Shown one piece after another: positions 33,243 through 41,144 of a stretch of DNA of 64,000 nt. The notes under the pieces were generated by a model. The model was not told where the DNA came from. It worked only from the letters and a program-made list of their open reading frames with translations, and did not search any database. Each line of letters begins with the position of its first letter. The stretch's first letter is position 1. This DNA is from Ensifer sp. LCM 4579 (GTDB lineage: Bacteria > Pseudomonadota > Alphaproteobacteria > Rhizobiales > Rhizobiaceae), in the NCBI RefSeq assembly GCF_001854885.1, contig NZ_MDDV01000006.1, positions 1-64,000 on the forward strand. The letters are read 5' to 3'. The translations under genes and the position numbers were made by a program.

Positions 33243-34430
33243 TCACTGAAACGCGACGGCGAAATCGGTCTCGTACTCGCTTGCATTCAGACGGCCTTCC
33301 ATGACGAGCATTGCGCCCAGCCTGCCGATCTCGTCGGAGCTCTTGGCGGCCTGACCGTTGCCGCCCGCCAGAACGGCGATGCGGTCGCTGGCAAAGCCGA
33401 TATAGGGATAGCCGTGCCGGGTGAACGACGTGACGCAAGGAGAAAAATGCGTCGAAACCGGCTTGAACCTCGGCATCACTTCGCTGAGCAGCCCGTGCAT
33501 ATGGGAAGCCGCCTCGGCGCTGCCTCCGCTGCGGAACCAGTCCCGGACCGCCGGCTCGCCCGCAAGCACGCGGTCGCTCGGGTCGCCGCCGATCTTGATG
33601 TAGTGTTTGCCGTCAGCATAGGCAACGGGCGGCAGCAGGTAACAGCTTTTCTCCTGTTCCGGCGCCGCGACGATCAGCGACGGCATGCCTTCGAAACCGG
33701 GAAGATCGTCTTCGCCGACCTCGGCGAACAGGACGCTGCGCGCCTTGACGGCAAGATCGATCGGCCTCGCCAGCAAAGCCGTCGAAAGCGAAAACCCGCC
33801 GGCGGCGACAAGCACGCGCCCCGCCCGGATAGCCCGGCCGTCGGCGGTGGTCACGACCACCTGCTCCGCCTCTTCCAGGACCGAAACCACTTCGGAGCGG
33901 ATGATCGAGGCACCGTGTCTTTCCGCCGCCCTCACCTGAGCGCGAACCAGTGCACGCGGATTGATATGGCCGGCGCCGCTTGCCTCGTGGACGCCCGCAT
34001 GGCCGACCGGGAATCGGAACCAGGGGAAGCGCTCCGCAAGTGCGTCGCCGCCGATCAGAGGCGCTTCCACGCCCAGCCTGTCGCGGGCGCGCTCGACCTT
34101 CTCGAGATAATCGAAATCGCCGCCGGGAGCCGGCGCCGCGATCAGACAACCGCTCTCGAAATAGAAATCGATCCCGCTCGATTCCGCGATTTCCGGATAG
34201 CGATCGATCGAGCGGCGGGCAAGACGCGCCCAGACCGGGTCCGTATCGATCGTGCGGGTGATGCGTGCATTGTCGTAGTGGCTGGCGAATACGCCGCCGT
34301 GACTTGCCCAATCCTGGGGCTCGTCCGGTCCGACGAGCGCAACGCTCGCGCCGGCCAGGCCGAGGTGACGCGCCGCCGCCGCTCCCATCATGCCTTTGCC
34401 GACCACGACGAAATCAAAGCTTTCAGACAT
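33243..34430 (-). CDS. FAD-dependent amine/amino-acid oxidoreductase (DAO family, sarcosine-oxidase-like)
   Basis: A 395-residue DAO-family flavoprotein. It has the N-terminal dinucleotide motif VVVGKGMMGAAAARHL (residues about 6-21), the flavin-contact region HASGA/GHINPRALVRA, and a C-terminal GGNGQAAKSS. A Cys in SPCVTSFT, at the position where monomeric sarcosine oxidases attach FAD covalently, suggests covalent flavin, though this is inference. Substrate unknown (secondary amine or D-amino acid likely). ATG 34430 has GGGGAAATGC upstream; a start 12 codons earlier lacks a site. It stands next to rnpB. Confidence 0.85.
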   Translation of the reverse strand: MSESFDFVVVGKGMMGAAAARHLGLAGASVALVGPDEPQDWASHGGVFASHYDNARITRTIDTDPVWARLARRSIDRYPEIAESSGIDFYFESGCLIAAPAPGGDFDYLEKVERARDRLGVEAPLIGGDALAERFPWFRFPVGHAGVHEASGAGHINPRALVRAQVRAAERHGASIIRSEVVSVLEEAEQVVVTTADGRAIRAGRVLVAAGGFSLSTALLARPIDLAVKARSVLFAEVGEDDLPGFEGMPSLIVAAPEQEKSCYLLPPVAYADGKHYIKIGGDPSDRVLAGEPAVRDWFRSGGSAEAASHMHGLLSEVMPRFKPVSTHFSPCVTSFTRHGYPYIGFASDRIAVLAGGNGQAAKSSDEIGRLGAMLVMEGRLNASEYETDFAVAFQ

Positions 34431-34576
34431 GCATTTCCCCGATCTGCTTCGCTGCGGGAATAGCACGTGGATTCTCTGCGGTACACCGGAACGCGAGACC
34501 TATCCGGCTACCTCCCGCATCGCGGCCGAACCGAGGCCCCCGCTTCGCGATGAGTTCTTTCAAAGTCGCGCGGCGG

Positions 34577-35104
34577 TCAGTCCAGGATCTCCTTGACCTT
34601 GCCGCAATAGGCCTTCGAAACGGGATTCATCCGCTTGGCGCCGTGGCCGGCATTGTATTTCAGGATCGTGCCGCAGGTGCTGCCGTCCGAAAGCTCCTGC
34701 GCCTTGGCCAGATACATCATGCCGAACTTGATATTGGTTTCCGGATCGTAGAGCCCTTTGGCGGTGCCGGAATAGCCCATCATGCGCGCGGTGGCGGGCT
34801 TGATCTGCATGAGCCCGATCTCGCCGGCGCTGCCCCGTGCTTCGGCATCGAAATTGCTTTCGACCTCCACGACCGCACGGGCGAGATCGACGGGGACGCC
34901 ATATTGCTTGGCGTAGGAGTGGATGAGGTCGCCATAGTAGGATTTCGGCGAAAGGGAAGGTGTGGGAAATCCTGCAGTCCTGGTAACGGACTTCAGGGAC
35001 GAGGTCTTGATGGTTCGGTCGACACCCCCTGCATACGACGTACCCATCCCGGCGACGAACATGCCAAAGCATGCCGCCACCGCAGCAACAGACGATATTC
35101 TCAT
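34577..35104 (-). CDS. Secreted lytic transglycosylase (SLT fold)
   Basis: Cleaves peptidoglycan glycan strands with formation of 1,6-anhydroMurNAc. The 175 residues start with a Sec signal (VAAVAACFGMFVAGMGTSYAG), then a single SLT domain: catalytic Glu in VVEVESNFDAEA, AGEIGLMQIKPATARMMGY, and KYNAGHG near the end. Length suits a minimal secreted SLT enzyme; such small forms can also serve secretion systems, but no such genes are nearby. The 224-bp upstream region carries no other gene. Confidence 0.9.
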   Translation of the reverse strand: MRISSVAAVAACFGMFVAGMGTSYAGGVDRTIKTSSLKSVTRTAGFPTPSLSPKSYYGDLIHSYAKQYGVPVDLARAVVEVESNFDAEARGSAGEIGLMQIKPATARMMGYSGTAKGLYDPETNIKFGMMYLAKAQELSDGSTCGTILKYNAGHGAKRMNPVSKAYCGKVKEILD

Positions 35105-35328
35105 GTAGTTTGGAGTCTCCGGTCTGCGGAACCGGCCGGACGGCGCACCCCACCGTCGCGACCGGTTTCCCGATCGTTTTTATTTGGCAAGGTCCCGGTC
35201 TCTGCCTGCGTCCCCTGCGGTTGACGCGGCGAAAATGACCGCCCCATCATGGTAAACATGTGGCAACGCAAAAAATTTGTGCATAAAGCCATCGAAGGCG
35301 CTAATTTAGCGCGATCGAGGTTTGCAAC

Positions 35329-36093
35329 CTACGCGTTGAATTTCGGCAGCGCGGCTAGCAGGCGGTGAAGCGTATCTATGGTGGAAATGTCCGCGATCCC
35401 GTCCACTCTCGATTGCCGGAAATGCCTTTGGAAAGCGGCCACGACGCCTTCGGTGTGCTCGCAGAAATTGCCTGTGACTTCAATGCCATAGCCGTAAAGC
35501 GAGAGCATGGACTGCAGCGCTTCCACAGGCTTCCCGCGATCGCCGCGCTGGAAGAAGCGTCCGCCGCCCACCGGCGCCGGTTCGACCCAGTGACCGACCC
35601 CCTCTCGAAAGAGCGCATTCCAGGGGAATTTTTCTCCGGGATCGACCTTGCGAATCGGCGCCACATCGCTATGGGCAAGCACCCTTTCGGGGGCAATTTG
35701 CCAGCGCTCGCCACAATTTCGACACAAATCGACGACGGCCGCGATCTGCGCTTCCGGGAAATCCGGCAGCCCGCCCAGATGGCCTGGATTGGCGATCTCG
35801 ATACCGATGGAGCAGGAATTTATGTCGGCCTCGCCCTTCCACAAGCTCTTGCCCGCATGCCACGCACGACGATCTTCCGACACGAGCTGGTCGATGCGCC
35901 CGTTCTCATGCACGAAATAATGACAGGAGACCTGGCTTTCCTCGCGACAGAGCCAGTCCAGCGCCGAGCCCGCCGTCTCCATGCCGGTATAATGGAGGAG
36001 GATCATATCCGGCCCGCGCCCGCCCGCGCGCTCCCCATGATTGGGTGACGGCACGAAACGGGCTCCGGCGAAGTCGCAGAGCGTCGATGTCAT
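35329..36093 (-). CDS. N-acetylmuramoyl-L-alanine amidase (AmiD type) with peptidoglycan-binding domain
   Basis: Zn amidase that removes stem peptides from MurNAc, probably used in turnover of anhydro-muropeptides. The 254-residue protein has Amidase_2 motifs ILLHYTGM (Zn His), WHAGKS, GIEIANPGH, and LAHSDVAPIRKVDPG (second His, Asp ligand), followed by a C-terminal PG_binding_1 repeat (GKPVEALQSMLSLYGYGIEVTG). No signal peptide is visible, so it may be cytosolic like AmpD. It overlaps the upstream TerB/DnaJ gene by 4 nt. Confidence 0.92.
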   Translation of the reverse strand: MTSTLCDFAGARFVPSPNHGERAGGRGPDMILLHYTGMETAGSALDWLCREESQVSCHYFVHENGRIDQLVSEDRRAWHAGKSLWKGEADINSCSIGIEIANPGHLGGLPDFPEAQIAAVVDLCRNCGERWQIAPERVLAHSDVAPIRKVDPGEKFPWNALFREGVGHWVEPAPVGGGRFFQRGDRGKPVEALQSMLSLYGYGIEVTGNFCEHTEGVVAAFQRHFRQSRVDGIADISTIDTLHRLLAALPKFNA

Positions 36094-36797
36094 GCGGCGC
36101 GGCGTTCTCTCTCGATTGCCTCGTAGGCGGCATTCAGCGCGGCCATGCGATCGGTAGCAATGGCATGAAACTCCTCCGGCACGCCGCGCGCAACCAGCAT
36201 GTCCGGGTGGTTCTCCGAAACGAGCACGCGATAGCGCTTGCGGATCTCGGCGAAATCGTCCTTCGGCGAGACGCCGAGTACCTGATAGGGGTCGCGACCT
36301 TCTGCATGGACGTGACGCGCCATGATGCGCTGGAATCGTGCCTCGTCCATCCTGAAGATTTCGGCGACGCGCAGCAGAAACGCGAATTCCTTCTCATGCA
36401 CGACGCCATCGGACGCGGCGATATGGAACAGTCCATCGACGATGTCCTCGAGAATAGGGCAATTGCGCTCGCAGGAGGCGCAAAGCGAGGCCATCTTCTC
36501 CGCATAGGCCTCGAAGCCCGCCACGTCCTGGCGCGCGAGGTTATACAGCCTGGCAACGTTCTTCGCCTGGTCCGCCGGGAATTTGAAGATATCCCGGAAG
36601 GCCGCGACCTCGGCCTCGCTCACAATGCCGTCTGCCTTTGCCATCTTCGCCGAAAGGGCGATCATGGCGACCGAGAAGGCAACCCTGCGGCGCGTTTCCG
36701 GATCGCCCTCGAAGAGGGTTCGGACCGCCTCGACTACACCTGCAAGCGCATTGCCGGTGGCCGTGACGATCTTGAGGAGGCTGTCCCAAACTGTCAT
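36090..36797 (-). CDS. TerB-DnaJ domain protein (DjlA-like)
   Basis: A 235-residue protein with an N-terminal TerB/TerB-like helical domain (ALSAKMAKADGIVSEAEVAAFRDIF, then DGLFHIAASDGVVHEKEFAFLLRVA) and a C-terminal J domain (DPYQVLGVSPKDDFAEIRKRY, with HPD in SENHPDML). This is the architecture of DjlA, a DnaK co-chaperone, but the N-terminal membrane segment of E. coli DjlA is not obvious. ATG 36797 is used; a 17-residue extension upstream is unsupported. It is coupled to the amidase gene. Confidence 0.88.
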   Translation of the reverse strand: MTVWDSLLKIVTATGNALAGVVEAVRTLFEGDPETRRRVAFSVAMIALSAKMAKADGIVSEAEVAAFRDIFKFPADQAKNVARLYNLARQDVAGFEAYAEKMASLCASCERNCPILEDIVDGLFHIAASDGVVHEKEFAFLLRVAEIFRMDEARFQRIMARHVHAEGRDPYQVLGVSPKDDFAEIRKRYRVLVSENHPDMLVARGVPEEFHAIATDRMAALNAAYEAIERERRAA

Positions 36798-37025
36798 GAG
36801 TGCGATTGTTCCCTGTCCACCACTGAGCATGGCCAGATGTGGTGGCAAATTGCAAGCGGCTGTCCGCGCGAAACGTCATGGATTGACGAATTTGTGATGG
36901 CCCCTCAATAAATCAAATGGCCGTGAATCGCAATTGAATTCGCGCGCCGGCCCGACGAAGCCCCCATCGAGTCTCCTCGCTTGGCGAGAGCGATCCACAG
37001 TCATGTCATTTTATTTCCATCCGAT

Positions 37026-37039
37026 TTGCGCTAGATCAC
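37026..37039 (+). promoter_or_regulatory. FixK/FNR-like box upstream of pfp
   Basis: TTGCGCTAGATCAC matches the anaerobox TTGAT-N4-ATCAA at seven of ten positions and lies 80 bp before the pfp start, in the 321-bp divergent region between the DjlA-like gene and pfp. The rest of that region shows no gene. Predicted role: induction of pfp at low oxygen. Confidence 0.4.
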
Positions 37040-37118
37040 AGGGATCATTGAACACGGCAGCGTTCCGGGAACGCGAACCGTCGTTGCGATCCCGTTGCCC
37101 AAATCCCGAGGAGGAAAC

Positions 37119-38333
37119 ATGGCCAAGAAGAAAGTCGCAATGCTGACGGCGGGCGGACTCGCGCCCTGCCTTTCATCCGCCGTCGGAGGCCTGATCGAGC
37201 GCTATACGGACATCGCACCCGACTACGAGCTCGTGGCCTATCGTTCCGGTTACCAGGGGCTGCTTTTGGCCGACCGCATCGAGATCACGAAGGAGATGCG
37301 AGAAAAGGCCCATCTTCTCCATCGCCATGGGGGTTCTCCCATCGGCAACAGCCGTGTGAAGCTCACCAATGCCGCCGACTGCGTCAAACGCGGTCTGGTC
37401 AAGGAAGGCGACAACCCGCTTCGCATCGCCGCCGACAGGCTCGCAGCCGACGGCATCAGCATTCTGCACACGATCGGTGGCGACGACACCAACACCACGG
37501 CCGCCGATCTTGCCGCCTATCTCGGCGCCAATGGTTACGACCTCACCGTGGTCGGCCTGCCGAAGACCGTCGACAACGACGTGGTGCCGATCCGCCAGAC
37601 GCTCGGCGCCTGGACGGCGGCCGAATACGGCGCGCGCTTCTTCGACCATGTCAGCAACGAGCAGAGCGCCGCCCCGCGCACCCTCGTCGTCCATGAGGTG
37701 ATGGGCCGCCATTGCGGTTGGCTGACCGCGGCGACGGCACGCGCCTATATGCAACTGTCCGGCAGCAAGGACTATGTCGACGGCTTCATGATGAACGAGC
37801 AATTGAAGAACATCGACGGCCTTTACCTGCCGGAGATGAAGTTCGACCTCGAATCGGAGGCCGCGCGCCTGCGCGACATCATGGACCGGGCCGGCTTCGT
37901 GACGCTTTTCGTCAGCGAAGGTGCCTGCCTCGATGCGATTGTTGCCGAACGCGAGGCGGCCGGCGAGACGGTCAAGCGCGACGCTTTCGGCCATGTGAAG
38001 ATCGACACCATCAATGTCGGCAACTGGTTCTCCAAGCAGTTCGCCGCCCTCCTCGGCGCCGAACGCGCGATGGTGCAGAAATCCGGCTACTATGCCCGCT
38101 CCGCACCCGCCAATGGCGACGACCTGCGCCTCATCCAGAGCATGGTCGACCTTGCAGTCGAAAGTGCGCTCAATAAGGTTTCCGGCGTCACGGGCCACGA
38201 CGAGGACCAGGACGGCCGCCTGCGCACGATCGAATTCCCCCGCATCAGGGGGGGCAAGCATTTCGACACGTCGGCGAAGTGGTTCGGCGAGGTGATGGAC
38301 ACCATCGGCCAGAAATGGCAGGCGGTCGACTGA
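37119..38333 (+). CDS. pfp: Pyrophosphate--fructose 6-phosphate 1-phosphotransferase
   Basis: Reversible phosphofructokinase using PPi in place of ATP, linking glycolysis and gluconeogenesis. The 404-residue protein shows the hallmarks of PPi use: GGDDTN at 120-125 (Asp where ATP enzymes have Gly) and PKTVDND at 148-154. MGRHCGWLTAATA binds the sugar phosphate. ATG 37119 is preceded by CCGAGGAGGAAAC, a very strong ribosome binding site. Rhizobia lack ATP-PFK in general, so the direction in vivo may be gluconeogenic. Transcribed alone. Confidence 0.95.
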   Translation: MAKKKVAMLTAGGLAPCLSSAVGGLIERYTDIAPDYELVAYRSGYQGLLLADRIEITKEMREKAHLLHRHGGSPIGNSRVKLTNAADCVKRGLVKEGDNPLRIAADRLAADGISILHTIGGDDTNTTAADLAAYLGANGYDLTVVGLPKTVDNDVVPIRQTLGAWTAAEYGARFFDHVSNEQSAAPRTLVVHEVMGRHCGWLTAATARAYMQLSGSKDYVDGFMMNEQLKNIDGLYLPEMKFDLESEAARLRDIMDRAGFVTLFVSEGACLDAIVAEREAAGETVKRDAFGHVKIDTINVGNWFSKQFAALLGAERAMVQKSGYYARSAPANGDDLRLIQSMVDLAVESALNKVSGVTGHDEDQDGRLRTIEFPRIRGGKHFDTSAKWFGEVMDTIGQKWQAVD

Positions 38334-38352
38334 GGTCGCGCAACGGCGAGCG

Positions 38353-38393
38353 GCGCCCCTCTCCACGGGAGTTAAACCCGAGGAGAGGGGCGT
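38353..38393. repeat. Palindromic repeat / putative pfp terminator
   Basis: CGCCCCTCTCC (from 38353) pairs with GGAGAGGGGCG (to 38393) around a 17-nt loop that carries TTAAACCCGA. The right half TAAACCCGAGGAGAGGGGC is identical to a segment at 143-161. It lies 20 bp after the pfp stop, so it could end that transcript. Confidence 0.55.
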
Positions 38394-38564
38394 TCCTCAC
38401 GCGGCACCAGCGGATCATCCACTCATCGGAGTTCGAACGACGGCTTGAAATCGCCGGCCTGCTTGCCGCAGCGGGCGGCATGGGTTAAGGGAGATTCAAG
38501 CACAGCGGACGGCAGCCGCTGATTTGCAAGGGGCTACGGGGCCCAGAAGCACGAAAGTGACAGC

Positions 38565-39527
38565 ATGGCGAAGATCCGTATCTCCCTTTCGAAACAGGTG
38601 CTTACGGCCACTGCACTGGTTTCCCTCGGAATTGCCTCCGGCTGCTCGACCGTCGAGCGGACCTCACTCGAAGAACTGACCGCCGTACAGACGGTCACAC
38701 CTATCCCGAAACCGGGAACGGAGATGACGGCCTATGCCCTGCCTGCACCGGTCGGTGCAACGGCCGACGCATCCGCCGCACTTGCGGCGGAGCCGGCGGT
38801 AGCTGAATCCGGCGCTGCGTCATCGCCGGATGCGACGCTTGCCTTCGCCGCGCCGCAGACAACCGCGGTTCCGAACGCAAGGCCCGCCCAGGCCATCGAG
38901 GTGGCCATGGCAGAGACTGGCGCGGCACCCCTGTCGCCGCAAGCGACCGCCGCTGCCGACTCGACGAGCGAACCGGCCGTCCCGCTGCTCGGCATTGCCG
39001 CCGCAATGGAATCGGATTTCGACACCGGCGAACCGGTCGGCCTCGAAACTCTCGTTGCCAAGCGCATGATCGTGCCGACCGAGCGGCCAAAGAGCGGCGT
39101 CATCGGTTCTGCGGTCGATGCCGTCGCCAATGCCATTCCCGGCTCGCTGAAGCTCACCCGGACACCGACGAGTTCCCGACCCGAGCTCGACCGGCTGATC
39201 GAGTACTATGCCGAACTCAACGGCCTTCCGGTCGAACTCGTGCATCGCGTGGTCAAGCGGGAGAGCAATTACAATCCACGCGCCTACAGCCGGGGCAATT
39301 ACGGGTTGATGCAAATCCGCTACAACACCGCCAAGGGACTTGGCTATGAGGGTCCCGCCGAGGGCCTGTTCGACGCGGAGACCAATCTCAAATACGCGAC
39401 CAGATATCTGCGCGGCGCCTGGATGGTTGCCGACAATCAGCACGACGGTGCCGTGCGCCTCTATGCCAGTGGCTACTACTATCACGCCAAGCGCAAGGGC
39501 ATGCTCGACGAACTCGGGCTGCAGTAA
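38565..39527 (+). CDS. Lytic transglycosylase lipoprotein (SLT family)
   Basis: A 320-residue predicted lipoprotein: signal MAKIRISLSKQVLTATALVS, lipobox IASGC, then a low-complexity Ala/Pro/Thr region (about residues 40-170) and a C-terminal SLT domain with catalytic Glu in VKRESNYNPRAYSRGNYGLM and YNTAKGLGYEGPAEGLFD. It should cleave peptidoglycan from the outer-membrane side. Long disordered spacers of this kind let anchored enzymes reach the sacculus. The start is supported by ACGAAAGTGACAGC, a weak site. Confidence 0.9.
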   Translation: MAKIRISLSKQVLTATALVSLGIASGCSTVERTSLEELTAVQTVTPIPKPGTEMTAYALPAPVGATADASAALAAEPAVAESGAASSPDATLAFAAPQTTAVPNARPAQAIEVAMAETGAAPLSPQATAAADSTSEPAVPLLGIAAAMESDFDTGEPVGLETLVAKRMIVPTERPKSGVIGSAVDAVANAIPGSLKLTRTPTSSRPELDRLIEYYAELNGLPVELVHRVVKRESNYNPRAYSRGNYGLMQIRYNTAKGLGYEGPAEGLFDAETNLKYATRYLRGAWMVADNQHDGAVRLYASGYYYHAKRKGMLDELGLQ

Positions 39528-39547
39528 ATCCGCGACCCGGACCGCGC

Positions 39548-40960
39548 TCAATCGAGCGCATCGATGACTTTGGCGTTCAGCGCCTGCACATTGTAACCGT
39601 CGCGCCAAGGTGTGAGGCCGAGCCGGACGACAGCGAGACGAAGAGAAGGAACGAGCATGATGGCTTGCCCGTCATGCCCAAGGATCCAGAAGCTATCCGC
39701 CGGGAACCCACCCGTCCCGGCTCTTATGCCATTCGCCATGAGCCAGACCTGGCCCGAGCCGTAATCGCCGCCGGAGGCTCGGGAAGGCTTGCGCATGAAG
39801 TCGACGTAGCCCTCCGGCAGAAGCGCCCTCCCCTTCCAGCGCCCGCCGTCGAGCAGGAACTGCGCAAAGCGCGCCCAATCCTGCGCCGTCGCATACATGT
39901 AGGACGAGCCGACGAAGGTGCCGCTTTGATCCGCCTCCATCACCGCGCCCGTCATGCCGAGAGGCTCGAACAAAGCCACGCGAGGATAGGCGAGCGCGGC
40001 GGCCGGGTCGTCGAAGCTCCGCATCCAGAGCCGGGATAAGATGTTGCTGGTGCCGCTCGAGTAGCTGAACTTCGTGCCGGCCGCCGCCGCGAGCGGTTTC
40101 GATGCGGCAAAACCGGCCATGTCGCTTTCGAGGAAGAGCATGCGCGTCACATCGGTGACATCACCGTAGTCCTCGTTGAAGGCCAGACCGCTTTGCATTC
40201 CCAGCAGATCCGCAAGCTTGATTACGGCGCGTTCGTCGCCATTCCATTCGGGCAGCAGATGGTCCTGCTCCAAATCCATCCGCCCCTCGGCGATGCGCAT
40301 GCCGACAAGCGCCGCCGTGACCGATTTCGTCATCGACCAGCCGAGCATGGGGGTGTCGCGATCAAAGCCGGGGCCGTAGCGCTCCGCCACAAGGCGGCCA
40401 TCGCGAACGACCGCCATGGCGCGCATGCCGGGGCCCGCCAATTCGGGATCCTCGAGAAGGGTCTGGATCGTTGGGTCGATCTCCGCCCGGCTCCCCTCCG
40501 GCCATTCCGTTTCGGGATTGGCCGTTTCGGGATTGGCCGTTTCGGGATTGCCGGCTTCGGGATTGGCGACCGCGGCCTTCGACCCTGCGTCTCCGCCTGC
40601 CGCCGATGGATTGGCGAAAGCCTCGGCGACGCCATTGCCGGTGTTCATGCAGCCGAGCCCCGGCCGATGGACCGCACGGCCGGGCGCGGCGAACCCGAAT
40701 ATGCGCGCGGTCACGCGCTGCTCGTGATGATCCACGGATACGCCGACGAATTTCAGCAAGGGATGGCCGGGAGCCTGGACATCCACCGCGAGCACCTCCT
40801 GCGGGTCGCGCCCGGCGAGAAAGACATTGGAGCAGACGATCTTGGCGGCGTATCCGTCACCGACCTTCAGAAGCTCCGGCGGATAGAGCGCCAGCCAACC
40901 GGCGGCGGCTGCCGGTGCCGCAACGGCCAAGGCTCCGAACTTCTTCGACAAACCTCGCAT
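39548..40960 (-). CDS. Beta-lactamase-family serine hydrolase (class C/esterase-like)
   Basis: A 470-residue protein with an N-terminal membrane or signal segment (FGALAVAAPAAAAGWLALY) and the serine beta-lactamase fold: nucleophile in GWSMTKSVTAAL (SxxK), YSSGTSN (Tyr-x-Asn-like motif), and HDGQAIM in place of KTG. Such proteins are usually esterases or peptidases, not true lactamases. An Ala/Asn/Pro/Glu repeat tract (separate entry) separates the N-terminal region from the catalytic domain. ATG 40960 is chosen because the encoded signal begins there; a longer frame to 41065 is unsupported. Confidence 0.87.
   Translation of the reverse strand: MRGLSKKFGALAVAAPAAAAGWLALYPPELLKVGDGYAAKIVCSNVFLAGRDPQEVLAVDVQAPGHPLLKFVGVSVDHHEQRVTARIFGFAAPGRAVHRPGLGCMNTGNGVAEAFANPSAAGGDAGSKAAVANPEAGNPETANPETANPETEWPEGSRAEIDPTIQTLLEDPELAGPGMRAMAVVRDGRLVAERYGPGFDRDTPMLGWSMTKSVTAALVGMRIAEGRMDLEQDHLLPEWNGDERAVIKLADLLGMQSGLAFNEDYGDVTDVTRMLFLESDMAGFAASKPLAAAAGTKFSYSSGTSNILSRLWMRSFDDPAAALAYPRVALFEPLGMTGAVMEADQSGTFVGSSYMYATAQDWARFAQFLLDGGRWKGRALLPEGYVDFMRKPSRASGGDYGSGQVWLMANGIRAGTGGFPADSFWILGHDGQAIMLVPSLRLAVVRLGLTPWRDGYNVQALNAKVIDALD
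40511..40570. repeat. 15-bp tandem repeat, four units, inside the serine hydrolase gene
   Basis: Units of TTCGGGATTGGCCGT at 40511 and 40526 are identical; those at 40541 and 40556 diverge at their 3' ends. The repeat is in frame and encodes pentapeptides of the form ANPET in the linker. Slippage could change linker length without breaking the frame. Confidence 0.85.
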
Positions 40961-41080
40961 GATCGCTCCTGTTCCCCATGAGGAAACCAGAATTGCCGGA
41001 AAAGAGAAAGCCCCATCGGCAGGCCGTCCCGAATTTGCCGCGCGGCTTTCGAGAAAGTCATGCACAGACTGGGCGCGCGC

Positions 41081-41098
41081 CCGTCATCAAAGTGTAGT
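41081..41098 (+). promoter_or_regulatory. Candidate Pho box upstream of btaA
   Basis: CCGTCAT, four bases and GTGTAGT match the Pho-box halves CTGTCAT-N4-CTGTCAT at 6/7 and 4/7 positions. It lies 47 bp before the btaA start. Betaine-lipid synthesis in Sinorhizobium is known to need PhoB and phosphate starvation, which supports the site although the second half is weak. Confidence 0.45.
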
Positions 41099-41144
41099 CG
41101 AGTCATTTTAGAAGCGGCTCAGTTTTAACTTGGATGGCAGCAAC

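Noticed and set aside
40511-40570. CRISPR-like short regular repeats
   Set aside because: Units are contiguous with no spacers and encode an in-frame pentapeptide repeat, so it is a coding tandem repeat. No CRISPR array was seen anywhere.
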